A model generated the notes under the pieces. The model was not told the origin of the DNA. It did not search any database and saw only the letters and a list, made by a program, of their open reading frames with translations. From positions 4,583,062-4,647,061 of the forward strand of contig NC_081840.1 of NCBI RefSeq assembly GCF_963259705.1: a stretch of 64,000 nt of DNA, read 5' to 3'. A program made the translations under genes and the position numbers. This document shows, in pieces, positions 24,941 to 36,190 of this stretch; position 1 is the first letter of the stretch, and each line of letters begins with the position of its first letter. This DNA is from Myotis daubentonii (taxonomy: Eukaryota > Chordata > Mammalia > Chiroptera > Vespertilionidae).

Positions 24941-25757
24941 TTAAGATGATATGAAAATGACAATGTCTAAACTAGAAAATACACTGGGTGAGATTAGTAA
25001 AAGAGTCAATGTTGCAGAAGGAAGTATCACTAAACTTGGTGTCGGAGCACTACAATGAAACTCAGGGGAGCAGGATGGGGAAGAACTGGAGCACAGCCAG
25101 TGAGCTGTGGGAGGACTTTGATCTGCCGAATGCATGTGCGAGGAGCGGAGGAGAAGGAGAGGGTGAGTCCCTTACAGTTGCATGAGCAATATCTCTAAAA
25201 CTTAATACAGCAACACGGACTGTTTCACCTGGTCTCTGAGGGTCAGGAATCCAAGCACTCCTTCCCCGGGTGGCCCAGGCCCAGGGCCTCTAAGGAGGCT
25301 GCCCTGGAGCTGCTGGTCCAGGCCCAAGGCACCTTCTGCCTCCACTGAGGAAGGACTTGCCTAAAGCTCTCAGGGAGCTGCTGGCAGCCTCAGTGCCTCT
25401 CTTGGAGTGTCCTCACAGCATGGCAGCTGGCTTCTTCCAGATGAGAGAGAGGGAGAGAGAGAGAGAGAGAGAAACCATGCATTGTACAAGTGAATCTTGG
25501 AAGTGGCGGGTCATGGCCTCTGCCACATTGTAATCGTTTCTGCAGAGCCAGGGAAGAAACCACATAAGAATGTGACTGTCAGGAGTGGTGGCCATTGGGC
25601 GCCCTCTTTCAGGCTGCTTAGCACAAGGGCCCAGAGAAATATTTGAAGAACTGATGGCCAAAAACACTTAAAATATGATGGACACTGTAAACCCTCAGAT
25701 CCAAAAGACTCAACAAAACCACACCAAGGCCCATCGTTGCTTAAAACCAATGTTAAA
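24941..25757. other. Unassigned sequence with a (GA)n tract
   Basis: A (GA)n tract lies at 25443-25472. The rest shows no repeat or gene I can name. Open frames near 25413-25750 read through the simple repeat and are not credible genes. Confidence 0.4.
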
Positions 25758-25769
25758 AGAGAAAAATCA

Positions 25770-25998
25770 GCCCTAACCAGTTTGGCTCAGTGGATAGAAC
25801 ATTGGCCTGAGGACTGAAGGGTCCCAGGTTCGATCCTGGTCAAGGGCATGTACCTTGGTTGTGGGCACATCCCCAGTAGGAGGTGTGCAGAAGGCAGTTG
25901 GTTGATGTTTCTTTCTCTCTCATCCATGTTTCTAACTCTCTATCTCTTACTCTTCCTCTGTAAAAAAATCAATAAAATATATTTTTTAAAAAAAAGAG
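25770..25998 (+). repeat. VES SINE, full length with exact TSD
   Basis: Best-preserved copy: 'GCCCTAACCAGTTTGGCTCA' (A box), 'GGTTCGATCCTGGTCAAGGG' (B box), 'CATCCCCAGTAGGAGGTGTG', TC-rich segment, then 'AAAAATCAATAAAATATA' and an A tail. The 12-bp duplication AGAGAAAAATCA flanks it exactly (25758-25769 and 25999-26010). A tRNA-derived SINE mobilised by L1. It is the 'gtggatagaac' subtype. Confidence 0.97.
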
Positions 25999-26024
25999 AG
26001 AGAAAAATCATAAAATCAGCCAGA

Positions 26025-26370
26025 GATTTCACTGGAGTGGCTAAAACATATAGGACTGTTCATATCAAGTTTTCTAGGACAGGTGGGAAATGGGGCCTCT
26101 GCTCCATTGCTGATGGGACTCCGGCAGTGCAATTACTTTGGAAGAGAGTTCTGCAGTGTCTTAAAAAGGTGACCATATACCTCTCAAATGCCCCTGACAG
26201 ATGAAATTAATTCAAGATAGAATAAAGCATATGCTCATGTAGAGACTTGGATGCCATGTGTATAGCAGCTTGATCTGTCACAGCTAAACCCTGAAACTCT
26301 GATACCCATCACTAGGGAATGAATAAACACTGGGATACACACGGCCCCAAGTGTCATTAGTACCAAGGCT
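26025..26370 (+). mobile_element. LINE-1 3' UTR fragment, old
   Basis: Diverged but ordered L1 motifs: 'CATTGCTGATGGGACTCCGG', 'CTTTGGAAGAGAGTTCTGCA', 'TGTGTATAGCAGCTTGATCT', 'CATCACTAGGGAATGAATAA'. No open frame. Confidence 0.65.
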
Positions 26371-27269
26371 GAGCGAACAGGGTCATCCCAAAACACAGCA
26401 GGCTCGGGGGTAAGCCGGGACTGCACCGAACCCCATGCTGTGGCTTGCAAACGTGACCCCTTCTTGACAATGTCTCTGTCGGTCCTTTGGGGACAGTGAT
26501 ACCTTCACCACAGGTCTGTCTGCTAAGCCAAAGGTCACCTGTGACTATGTTGACACCCGCAGGCACCCAGTAAGCTGTGGCCATTGTAATTGCTCACCGA
26601 TTGCCCCCATGTTGCAATGAGAAGAATCACCTTCAACGTCTTTTTTTCAAATATCGATGAGCCCAGTGAAGAGCTGGGTGTGGAGAGGAAATGATACTGT
26701 CCCGAGTGGAGGAGGCCGGCAAGGGACAGGTGTTCACAGCGCGCCGGGCGTCTGCTCAGTAATAAGTAGTGGGGCTCCTGACTGGGAAGTGGGGAAACTG
26801 TGACCACGGCACTACAGACACTTGGTGCTGGATAACCCGTCATCATTGGGGGGCTGCCTTGGACGCCGTAGGATGCTCAGCAACAACTCTGGTCTCCACC
26901 CACTAAGCACCAGGGGCACCAGCTCAGTCTGGGTGTGACTTCCAGGTGTCACTCCTCCACCAGGACCCCATGTCATGGAGCACAGACCCAGCAGGGTCCC
27001 GCTCCCCCGACACCAGCCCGCCGCCCTGAACCTGTTCCTTGGAAACTCCTTGCCCGTCCTCTCCTGTCTGCTCTGCCTTCACGTGCTTCTCCGCAGCATT
27101 TTGAACAGCCTCTACCTCTCCAAAGGCCTGACTTCTTTCTGGATCCATGACTGCCTCGGACATCCATCCCGTCAGTTTAGTGGCTCGCCTTCCTGTCTCA
27201 CCAGCGCGGAGGCCATGAACCCGCTCCTGCCGAGATGCCGAGTCCCCACCCTGTTTATTAGCATGCAGG
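26371..27269. other. Unassigned sequence
   Basis: GC-moderate DNA with chance open frames on both strands (26924-27167). No motif or repeat recognised. Confidence 0.35.
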
Positions 27270-27480
27270 TCTCCCTGCCAGGAGAGTGGCAGCCATTATT
27301 TTTCAATATTAATGTTATTGTTTCTCTGGAGCTTCTGCTGTTCTGTGATTCAAGGGCCCCTTGTCGGATCCCATATGTAGCATGTTTATTAGATGTAATA
27401 TTTTATCTCTTGGACTCAGTGCCTGACACTATCATTTCCTTCTTATTTCAATAAAAATGATCTCCTTCGTCGCGGTTCTG
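27270..27480. promoter_or_regulatory. Candidate conserved non-coding element
   Basis: AT-rich repeat-free block: 'CCATTATTTTTCAATATTAA', 'TGTTATTGTTTCTCTGGAGC', 'TTTATTAGATGTAATATTTT', ending with CAATAAAAATGATC. The last motif could serve as a polyadenylation signal, but I see no upstream exon. Confidence 0.3.
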
Positions 27481-30047
27481 ACAGGAGCTAATGGTTTTCT
27501 TTATCACGAGAGAAAGGCAGAGGGGGCACGGCTAAGAGACGAAATGAACTGTATACATTTGTGCCTTAATTCAATTTACAGCATAAACTCCACTCTCAAT
27601 ACAGTCACTTCCTAACATCCAATACAAGGAAAGGAGCCACTGGGACAGCCGAGGGGTCTCCCATGCTTCTGGACTTGCAGCTTGTGGGTTTGAAAAACAA
27701 CCACACCCACACAGAACCAGCAGGACCAGGAGGCACAGCCTCAGATGCTCAGAGTTTCAGTTGCCCTCCTTCCTTCCTGTCTTTTTCCTTTCTGTGTGGA
27801 TGTTGTGGCAGGGCGAGGGGTGGGGCCTAGAGGGGTCCCTGTGGATGGAGTTTAATCCAGTGCTGATAGAATACAGTACGACCATCCCCTTCTGAAGCCC
27901 AAGATCCATGGTTTGATGAGAATACTTTCCTGCCTGTGAATTCCAGATGGATTCTGCCCAACTTTGCAGATTTATTAGGGAAGAAAAGATAACGTATTCA
28001 GTGTGCAATTTGACCTGGGACATTTCAGCCGGGAGCTGGGGGTGGTACAGCAGACGCCGAGCAATGGTGAGGGGCATTCAAATTCAGATATTGTGTAGGG
28101 GTGAAGGCACTGCACCCCATACACGTGGTGAGACTTGGAGAGGCCCTGATGGGAAGGAGGCTGGGAGACACTAGGTCCTCCTGGTGTGATGACCCATCAG
28201 CGTTGGTGGGGAGGACCAAGGCCTATGTGGACTCTGAAAAGAGACTTACCTGGCACAGGATCCTGGGACCGCCACCCCACCTGCTCACCCTGGCAACTGT
28301 GGGCCTCATAAAAGGAAGACATGAGACAGCAGCCCTTCTGCACGCTGTCAGGATTGGACGACGTCTTCACATGTCTGAATAGTGTTTAGCTTGTGCATGG
28401 TACAGAATGAGAACCAGCACACGGCAACTCCAGTCTTACCCTCTCATTGCATTGCCATCGTCGGTCAACAGTATTGCACTTGGGCCTGGGGTTTGGTATG
28501 GAGGGGACGGAAGGCCCCATTCAATCATCCAATTCACCAGCACGTATGAGGTGCTGTGGTAGGGAATTCAGAGGTAAGTCTGACCTAGTCCCTGACCCCC
28601 AGGGACTCCCTGGCCCTGGGAAGGTGGGGACATTCGTCAACACCAGCAGTTCCCCGTGGATGGCATGTCTGCGCATTGCCACGTGGTGAGCAGCTGCAGT
28701 CCTGGGCTGTGATCGGGGTAGAAGCATTACCTTGCAGAGGGTGAGCTCCTGTGGGGTGAGGTGGGGCCATTTCTGAGTCCTCTGTCCTCAGAGTTCAATT
28801 CGGGGCCTGGACCATCTGCTCCTTCAGCAAAACATGCATCAAGGACTCACCACGGAGCAGATGCTGGTGCGGATGCAGCAATGAACAAAGCACAGTATGA
28901 TCCTTGATCCCATAGCCCTGCGTTCTCAGGGCAACAGATAAGAGACAGACTCTAACCTCGAATCTAGCAGGATGCCCATCACAAAACCTCCAACCCTAGT
29001 TTATCATTGAATGGATAAATGGGAGTAAACAGACACACATATGCAAAGTCAACTCAAGGACATGCAAATGGGCATGGGATGCTATGTGAGGCTCTAACAG
29101 GAGGGTGTGGATTGACATCAGGGTGACGGGAGTGTCTACAGGAATAGACAAAGCCTGAGGTGGTATACAGGGGCTTCCCATGGAAACGTCTCTTCACCTT
29201 GGCTGTGGCTCCTCTGGCCTTTTTAGCTCAGAACTTCCCCTTCTTGCCTCAGGAGCCCTGTGTGTTGTTTGGGATGTCCATCATTTGGGCGTGGAGGCAG
29301 AAGTGGGCGCCCTGCCCCGGGAGAAGGCAGGATGAACAGTCTGGGCATTCCCCTTCTTTGGGGAGCCATGCTGTTGTCTCCAGGGGAAGCTCTTGAGACA
29401 CCTGTCGAGTGGGAATTTCACAGGGGAGCTCACACTTGGAAACATCAGCACATTTCATGCCTCTGCTCATCCAGCCACTGATTCCAGGAGGGATATCTGT
29501 GTTCCCCCATGTGCCAAGGGCTGTGCTGGATGCTTGGCTACATTGTAAAGGAAACAGACAGTCTCCCTCCGGTTCCCTAGTCAGGACCCTTCTGCAGCCA
29601 GAGCTTCTCCCCTGTCAGACCCTCCACTCAGTGCGGGGAGGCTAAGTGGACCAACAAGCACTCGCTGCTGGGAGGAGGGTCCTGTCCAGGGATGGACACA
29701 GAGACATTAGCATCTGAGTTCAATACTCCAAGATGAGTACAATTTTTCCACAATCTCTGGTTTGTCTCTTGCCAGGAGAAGTGGCCAGGTTGGCTTGTGA
29801 GGTATAGAGCTTGCGGGGGGCAGTGCGGGGGGGGGGGCTCTCTTCCATCATTATAACAAGATGCAGCAGGGAGAAACACAGTGATTGGTGGCCTGACACC
29901 ACATGAAGTCCCTGCAGGACACCACTGTCGTCACCCTCCCTGAACAGCTGGTCCATGAGTAGGAAACTCTACCGTTGGGTGGGATTCACTGAGTCCTAGT
30001 AAAGATAACCGAACCCAGTTCCAGGCAATGAGGATACACAAAGGAAA
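27481..30047. other. Mostly unassigned, with L2 traces
   Basis: Two segments resemble reverse L2: 28520-28620 ('CCAATTCACCAGCACGTATG', 'GAGGTGCTGTGGTAGGGAAT') and 28795-28950 ('GCATCAAGGACTCACCACGG', 'GCAGCAATGAACAAAGCACA'). The rest holds no gene or repeat that I can name. A G-run interrupted by C lies at about 29815-29840. Confidence 0.4.
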
Positions 30048-30049
30048 TA

Positions 30050-30328
30050 CAGTGGGGCCTTGACTTACAAGTGTCCCGACTAATGAGCTTTTTGAGATAC
30101 GAGCCATCTCTCGGCCGATTTTTTGCTTTGAGTTGCGAGCTAAAATTCGGGTTACGAGCCAGCTTGATACCCCACTGCTAGTTGGCACAGCGAATGTCAC
30201 AGCGAATGCCACAACACCAGCCCAGCATTCAATTCATTGTAATGGTGAAAATTGATTTGACATACGAGTAATTTGAGTTACGAGCTTGGTCACAGAACGA
30301 ATTAAACTCGTAAGTCAAGGTCCCACTG
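30050..30328. mobile_element. Non-autonomous pogo/Tigger-like DNA transposon
   Basis: The termini are 22-bp inverted repeats with two mismatches: CAGTGGGGCCTTGACTTACA at the left, and the complement of CAGTGGGACCTTGACTTACG at the right. The element sits exactly between TA dinucleotides (30048-30049 and 30329-30330), the target duplication of the Tc1/mariner/pogo superfamily. A CAG start suggests the pogo/Tigger branch. The interior repeats a short motif near TTACGAGC about five times, and there is no transposase ORF. Superfamily is well supported; exact family is unknown to me. Confidence 0.8.
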
Positions 30329-30330
30329 TA

Positions 30331-30433
30331 AATTCAACATTTATCACAAGAAGCTCCCAAGCTAGTCTACCCACTGACCTCAGGTACACTCACTCTCTGA
30401 TGCTTCTCACCTCCCTTTGCATTTTATTATCAA
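30331..30433. other. Short unassigned linker
   Basis: Unremarkable sequence between the pogo/Tigger-like element and the Helitron pair. Confidence 0.4.
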
Positions 30434-30740
30434 CTAGAGGCCCATTGCAGGAAGATTCCTGCAAGAATAGGGCTTCCTGTGGCTGGAGCGAAGTAGAGAA
30501 GGGAGCGAAACCCACCAAGGTGGGCTTTGCTCCCACCTCCACCGCCCCGCTTGCTTCTCTGCAGCTTCGTTCCCTTCTGCAGTGCTTGGCTTCCTTCTAC
30601 ATTGTCTTCAGTCTTTGCTCGGCGCCTGCATATGCAAATTAACCACCATCTTTGTTGGGTTAATTTGCATGCTCATCTGATTGGCTGGTGGGCATAGCGG
30701 AGTGACACCAATTTGCATGTTTCTCTTTTGTTAGTGTAGA
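30434..30740 (-). mobile_element. Helitron with internal hairpins (tandem copy 1)
   Basis: On the minus strand it runs from TCTACACTAACAAAAGAG to ..GGGCCTCTAG. A terminal hairpin has 9-bp arms TTGCAGGAA/TTCCTGCAA (30445-30464) beside the 3' end. The interior differs from the other Helitrons. It has a strong hairpin at 30501-30534 (GGGAGCGAAACCCACC pairing with GGTGGGCTTTGCTCCC) and a 13-bp palindromic arm pair ATGCAAATTAACC/GGTTAATTTGCAT (30632-30644 and 30658-30670). Its 5' end abuts the 3' end of the next Helitron without spacer. Confidence 0.85.
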
Positions 30741-30907
30741 TTAGAGGCCTGATGCACGAAATTCATGCAAGGGGTTCAGCCCATCACATCCCTGGCTGCC
30801 TCTCGGCCCTGCCCACTGGTCTTTCAGGAAGGCTGTCTGGAAGGTCATTCTGCAAGGTCACTCTGCCCTCTGGTCTAATTAGCATATTAGCTCTTTATTA
30901 TATAGGA
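30741..30907 (-). mobile_element. Helitron, HeliBat-type (tandem copy 2)
   Basis: On the minus strand it starts TCCTATATAATAAAGAGC, then 'TAATATGCTAATTAGACC', and ends ..ATGCATCAGGCCTCTAA. The last four bases, CTAA, still fit CTRR. It joins the neighbouring Helitron head to tail, a known outcome of rolling-circle or repeated insertion. At 167 bp it is among the shortest forms. Confidence 0.85.
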
Positions 30908-31014
30908 TAGTGCCTCCTGGCTTGATCCCAGAGACTAAAAGAGCAATGATGATATCAAACAGCCTTTGTGTGTTGGCACCCACGGATGGTGTGTCTTGTC
31001 CTACTTTCCTACTT

Positions 31015-31215
31015 ACAACCAACCCTTGCTCTGCATCTTCCTGGGTGTGTGACCTTGGGCAAGTTACTACCCCCACCCCCCAAGCCTTAATTTATTCATC
31101 AGTATGATGGAGAGAAGATTAGCTCCTACCATGTAGAATTGTGAGGACACTGGAGATCATGCAAATGAAGTTCTGAGCACAGTGCCTGATGCCAGTGGCC
31201 ACAGTCCCTATGAAA
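31015..31215 (+). repeat. MIR SINE, ancient
   Basis: Long MIR match: 'CTCTGCATCTTCCTGGGTGT', 'GTGACCTTGGGCAAGTTACT', 'TGTAGAATTGTGAGGACACT', 'AGCACAGTGCCTGATGCCAG'. Confidence 0.85.
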
Positions 31216-33040
31216 GTATTTCAAAGATAAGGCTCCGGCTAATTTTGTATCTCTTTACATTAAAAGAAAATATCAGAGGCTGCTTTACAAGCATCATACC
31301 ATCAACTGAGAAGATTCTAAAAAGTTGCAGAAGGGCAAGAGATGCATTTAGATGGAAAAGAGAGGAGAGCAGCAGAGAGTTCGCTGTCAGAACACATAGG
31401 AAGTCCGCAGCTGCTGTGCATTTGAAAACTTCAATTCCCTTCATCTTGGTGGGGGTCTAAGCATCCGTATTTTTCTTTTCACAAAGCTCTACAGGCAGAG
31501 CTCAAATGTTGGGTCTGCCTTTCGGGAAACAATTGGTAAAACATCTTCTGTTTATTTTTGTGTCCCATTTATCTACACTGTCAATTCTGGAATAAAACAA
31601 AAGAGAAAAAACTCAGGGGAAAGTGGTGGGGCCGAATGGGCCTTTAAAAAGAAAAAGAAAGAAGAAAGTTCATGAAAAACCATTAGAATCAATTCAATGA
31701 AATGATTTTCTTCTTTAAAAGTCAGGTACTTATCCATTGCCATTTCATAGCATCCCATTCCCAGTGACCTTGGCATTCTTTGGTCTTTGTCAAACATTTC
31801 ATAATAACTTTCACTGTATATTAATAAGACCATAAAATATGTATTCCATGCAACAAGTTTTCTATGTCTCTTTATATACTTTCCCAGCCAATTTATATTT
31901 TCCTAAAATGTAGGATGAGGGAAGAAAAAAACAAAACCCTTGATTTTGTGATTATTTTTCTATTTTCCTTTGGCCTAGCCATATAACTCTAAGCAACGGA
32001 AGCATTCTCAGGAAATTATCAGGCGGTGAGTGCCTGGATCCTATTTCTGGGTCCACGTGAATCTTGGATTTACTTATTTATGGACTCTTCGGGTTATACT
32101 GGAAGATGAATTGAATACTCAGTGTCCAATTTTTCTCTATTTGCAAATTTATGTTCGATGCAAAGTATAAACTGATTTATGTCCAAAACAATGTATAAAC
32201 TGAAGACCTCATTTCCCCCAGAGTGTTCATGTATAAATTTATTAAAGTAACTCCCTTCCTCCCACCCCCGCGATACTATTCATTACACAGATAGGGAGCT
32301 CTCGTCCCCATGTCTTCCGTCTCCATGGGCCTGGCACCTCACTATGGCCCACATGTCTGTGAGCTGAGCTAGGACCCAAATGATATGAAATTCATCTCTT
32401 GCTGCTGCTTCTGCTTCTGCTTCTTCTCTTTCTGGCTCAGCCCAATAAAAATAAGCACAGATCCAGAGAGGGGAAAAGAGAGGCCTGAACATGCAAGTGG
32501 GTGAGAGGGGAGGGAGGAGACCTCGGGGAGGGAGCGCGCACGCACGCTCCATGGCAGCGTGATGGATAACTGAAGTGAAGGTGTCAGGATGGTATTATGT
32601 AAATTACCAAGACAGGCAAGCCATGCACTGATGATTACCGAGGATGCGAGTGGCGCTGTGCTCCCCAGACGCCTGTGCGCCTTGTTATTTTTCTTCCCTC
32701 CAACTACCCTTGGGGTGGATTCTTCCTGACCCTGGTCCTTGGGAAAAAAAAAAAAAGTCCTCCAAGAAATAACTTCCCCTTCACCAACATACATATCTCA
32801 GCTCCCCCAGCAAGAAAGAAAAAAAATGAGAAGGAAGGATGTGACAAGTCTCTCCATGGATCCTCCCCCTCCCTGGATGCCAACCAGACAGACATCTCCC
32901 AGCTGCCTTTTGTTTAGCTCAGTGAAGCAGTTGGCTTTATCAAGCACCTTGATTGCACCTTAGTTTCAAGGGCAGTATCTAAAGGAGAGAAACTAGCAGC
33001 AAAAAGAGTGGCTCTGAACTCATAAAATGATGAGAAGTAT
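31216..33040. other. Repeat-poor, largely AT-rich sequence
   Basis: No gene or transposon recognised. AT-rich blocks at 31220-31480 and 31830-32260 could be conserved non-coding sequence. A (GCTTCT)-like pyrimidine tract lies at 32398-32425. Short open frames have no signature. Confidence 0.35.
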
Positions 33041-33046
33041 CATTTC

Positions 33047-33047
33047 A

Positions 33048-33082
<35 letters not shown>

Positions 33083-33125
33083 GAAATATAGATATGGATA
33101 TATATGCATATATATCTATATGGAT

Positions 33126-33196
<71 letters not shown>
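33047..33196 (+). repeat. Compound (TA)n/(CA)n microsatellite
   Basis: About 150 bp of TA units around a (CA)n core at 33126-33146. Long self-complementary TA arms lie on both sides. Confidence 0.97.
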
Positions 33197-33197
<1 letters not shown>

Positions 33198-33424
33198 ATA
33201 GAAACATATGTTTTAAGTATGCTACTTTTATGTCATCTGCATTTTATTGGGGCATACACACTATGTTCCATCCATGGGGTCTTGTTTAATGTAGGTGAGG
33301 GTTTACAAGCTCAGAATTGAAGATATGTTCACACAACTTTGCAATCTGTAGCCTCTCCCCAAATTAGAGAGATATGCATTAAATGAATGAGAATACCGCA
33401 ACAAATGCTCAGTATTACTTGCTT

Positions 33425-33620
33425 TTCATTCATTCATATATTCCATCATTGATGTGCAACATATTTATTGACCACTCATGGTGTACCAGGCTCTGTATAA
33501 TTCTGGACCCACAAAGATTCATGCCAGGTAGTGTTGGCCCCATGGAATCATGAGCCTAATGGGGAAGCCAAGCATGGAAAGAGGCCATCACAGGGCAGCC
33601 TGATACTAGCTTCAGAAGAG
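33425..33620 (-). repeat. L2 LINE fragment
   Basis: Reverse L2 3' end: 'TTCATTCATTCATATATTCC', 'CAACATATTTATTGACCACT', 'GGTGTACCAGGCTCTGTATA'. Confidence 0.7.
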
Positions 33621-33879
33621 TCCTAGGATTATTAGACAGAAGGACAGGCTCGCCCATCAAGGACTCATTTACCTGCCTGCCTCCTCTTTTAGCTTGTTTG
33701 TCCTTGGAGTGAATCTGTCATTCCCAGTCTCCCCAGTTCAACCCCAGGGGCTTGGAATAGTCATACTTGCAGAATTTAGGAATGTCAGCTGGTTTTATCA
33801 TTATTTTGAAAAGTGATGCTAGATCCTAGGATTTGAGAAGCCAAAGCTTTTAGTATTGGACTAGTTCAATTATTCTTTC

Positions 33880-34690
33880 TTTTCCTCCATCCATCTTCAT
33901 TGAACAACTACTGTTTGCCAGGCTCTGTGCTGTGAGGTGGGGGTGCCATTGTGAACAAGGCAGATACAGTCTCCACCATGAGGAAGCTCACTGCCCAGTG
34001 AAGAAAGGAGACATTGACACACTAATCACACAAATCCCCAAGAGTACACTGCAATGAGAGCTGGAAAGGAAGACTAGGGTTTGCCATGAAAGCCTCCTGA
34101 GACCTGTCTAGTCAAGGAAGCTTTGAAGAAATAACGATCCCACTGAGATATTGTCATAAATAGGAGTTCGCTTGATGAACTGGAGGAGAACAGTGGGTCA
34201 AGTGTCTGGGGCAGAAGGAACACCAGAGCCTAAGGCCCTAAAATGAGCAGAGATATACTCAACTCAAGGAATTGAAGGAAAGCCCACAAATAGGAGAAGA
34301 AACAGAGGTAGGAGAGAGGAGCAGGAAGAGGCTGGAAAGGTGTGTAGTGGCCAGGTCATACAAGGCCTCCTCAGGAGCTTCCCCGTCTCAGGGGGAAGCT
34401 CCTGAGATGTTTGAAGTGATCATCTATGTGGATTATAGACTGTAGGGTGAGGTGCCCAGGTGGGAAAGCTCAATGGAGAAGATAGGTAACATGACTGTTG
34501 ACTTTGTGAAGATAAGAGTAGCCTGGTCTACCATAACTTTGACAATAATGGAAAGAAGAGACGAATTCAGAATATGTGCTAGTGTGTGAAATTGACAGAA
34601 GTAGGAAAGTGACTGAATTAGGGAGGATCAACTAGGGAAAAGGGTTTCAAGAATGACTTCTAGATTTCTGACTCATTGGGTAAATGAGTC
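33880..34690 (-). repeat. L2 LINE fragment, long
   Basis: About 0.8 kb of reverse L2 in order: 'TTCATTGAACAACTACTGTT', 'GCCAGGCTCTGTGCTGTGAG', 'GAACAAGGCAGATACAGTCT', 'GGGCAGAAGGAACACCAGAG', 'GGCCAGGTCATACAAGGCCT', 'CAAGAATGACTTCTAGATTT'. No intact reading frame. Confidence 0.7.
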
Positions 34691-35398
34691 ATCAACATAG
34701 CACATCATTGAAGCTTATTTCTATATTGACTATTTCAACCAACCTATTACATTCTGCTAGATCTTCCATTGCCCCTTTGTATCTAGCAAACACTTGCCAC
34801 ACTTAACTGTTTTAGGCACCTTACTAACTTCTTGGGGAGTATCTGGTCTATTCGATATGTGGAAAGATGAGGTTATGTCTTCACTTGCTTCAATCACCCA
34901 GGCTTCCAAGACCATCCAACAAGATGCAGAGGTCAACACATGTCACTTCTCAAGGTACAAGTGGAAAAGGGTGTCCCTCGCAGGGCACCCGTCAAACTCA
35001 GGAACTGACCTAGGATGTGGGTTGTGCTTTGTGTCTGGGCTAGCTGCAAGACCCCACGATGCCATCAAGATCCCTAGCCAGCTGCAAGCAGCAGGGTAAG
35101 GACTCCAGACCTTCTTGGAAATTAGCTGAGTCTTTGCCACCAGTTCTTCCCTGACACATAGCCCCACGCTGGCACTCCTCCTGGAGCTGTGGAGCATGTG
35201 GTTTTTGAGGTAAGAGCTCATCCAGATGATCTCTGCCCTCTGGGTGCCCACTGCTTAGCCCGAGACCTTTCAGATGGAAGGATGAAACCCACAGGACAAC
35301 ACATCCCCACTGTACAGCAGATTCTAGATGACTTTGTAAACCAAATGCATGTGAAAATGTTAAGAGTAATTATCATTACCGTTCCCTGCTCTCCATCT
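34691..35398. other. Unassigned sequence
   Basis: No repeat or gene recognised. A donor-like GAG/GTAAGA occurs at 35206-35214, but without a supported exon I do not call one. Confidence 0.35.
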
Positions 35399-35399
35399 G

Positions 35400-35590
35400 C
35401 CAACACTAAATGCTCTCTATGCATTTTCTCATCCAGTCCCCACACCACCTTTCTGAGCAGGGTTCCTGATCAGCTCTGTGCTCCAAGTGAGGACTTGAAG
35501 GGTCGTAGGTTCATCCTATGACCCAAAAGGTGGACTATTTGCTCACATCCACACGACCAGTTAAGTGGCCAGCCAGGATTGAAGGGTGGA
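35400..35590 (-). repeat. MIR SINE, ancient
   Basis: Reverse MIR: 'GCATTTTCTCATCCAGTCCC', 'CACATCCACACGACCAGTTA', 'AAGTGGCCAGCCAGGATTGA'. Confidence 0.6.
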
Positions 35591-35998
35591 AGTCCCTGCC
35601 TCCAAAACCTGAACTCTTAGTCATCATGCCGTACCTGACCATCATTGTCTCTTTTATCTCTTATTAACAGGACTGTTAATTAGAACCCAGTCACAACTCA
35701 CACTAGTTACTATTAGTTATAGCCATATGCATGCCATTAAATATGTAAAACCTTCTGAAACCTGGAAAGCTATAGGGAAAAGAGGACTGGAGGGTGCCTG
35801 GGAAGAACTCGGTGATGAAACCCACTGAGGATAACATACTCAGGAAAGAGGAAAAGCAAGTGCAACAGCTGAGGTGAGCAGTGAAACCATTGAAATGAGC
35901 TCGCAACACACGGCGGAGGACCGGATGGCAGAGCAGATCGCTAACACCTAACCCTTGAGAAAATGCAAATCATAGTATGTAGCCAAAACGTATGCAAG
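35591..35998. other. Unassigned sequence
   Basis: No recognisable feature. Confidence 0.35.
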
Positions 35999-36058
35999 GC
36001 CCAGCCAGGTGGCTCAGATGGTTGGGTGCTGTCCCATGAACCAAAAGGTTGTAGGTGT
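35999..36058 (+). repeat. VES SINE (outer of nest), head
   Basis: 'GGCCCAGCCAGGTGGCTCAG' and 'CCATGAACCAAAAGGTTGTA' are the tRNA-like head of a VES. Its tail appears at 36453-36592, after a second VES that interrupts it. Confidence 0.75.
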
Positions 36059-36088
36059 GCCTTGGCCTGTGTTTCTCAGTGATTAGAG
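36059..36088 (+). repeat. VES SINE (inner of nest), head
   Basis: 'GCCTTGGCCTGTGTTTCTCAG' region up to GATTAGAG, where the hAT element inserted. The SINE continues at 36191. Confidence 0.8.
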
Positions 36089-36190
36089 CAGTGGTTCTCA
36101 ACCTTGGCTGCACAGGATGAGGCCCAGAAATAAGGATTTTAGAAAGATTCCCAGGTGATTCTAATGTGCAGCCAAGGTTGAGAACCACTG
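36089..36190. mobile_element. MER5-like hAT element with perfect 25-bp TIRs
   Basis: Starts CAGTGGTTCTCAACCTTGGC. The first and last 25 bases (36089-36113 and 36166-36190) are perfect inverted repeats. The 8-bp GATTAGAG flanks it exactly (36081-36088 and 36191-36198), as expected for hAT. The right half ('CCAGGTGATTCTAATGTGCA') is MER5A-like. Only 102 bp, so it is non-autonomous. It interrupts a bat-specific VES SINE and must be younger than that SINE. Confidence 0.92.

Noticed and set aside
25770..25998. tRNA gene suggested by A and B boxes
   Set aside because: The boxes belong to a VES SINE with tail and target duplication. No cloverleaf is preserved.
27440..27470. Gene 3' end with polyadenylation signal
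   Set aside because: CAATAAAAATG alone in AT-rich DNA is common, and no upstream exon is supported.
35189..35240. Exon with a GAG/GTAAGA donor
   Set aside because: A lone donor-like site without acceptor, conserved frame or homologous protein is expected by chance.
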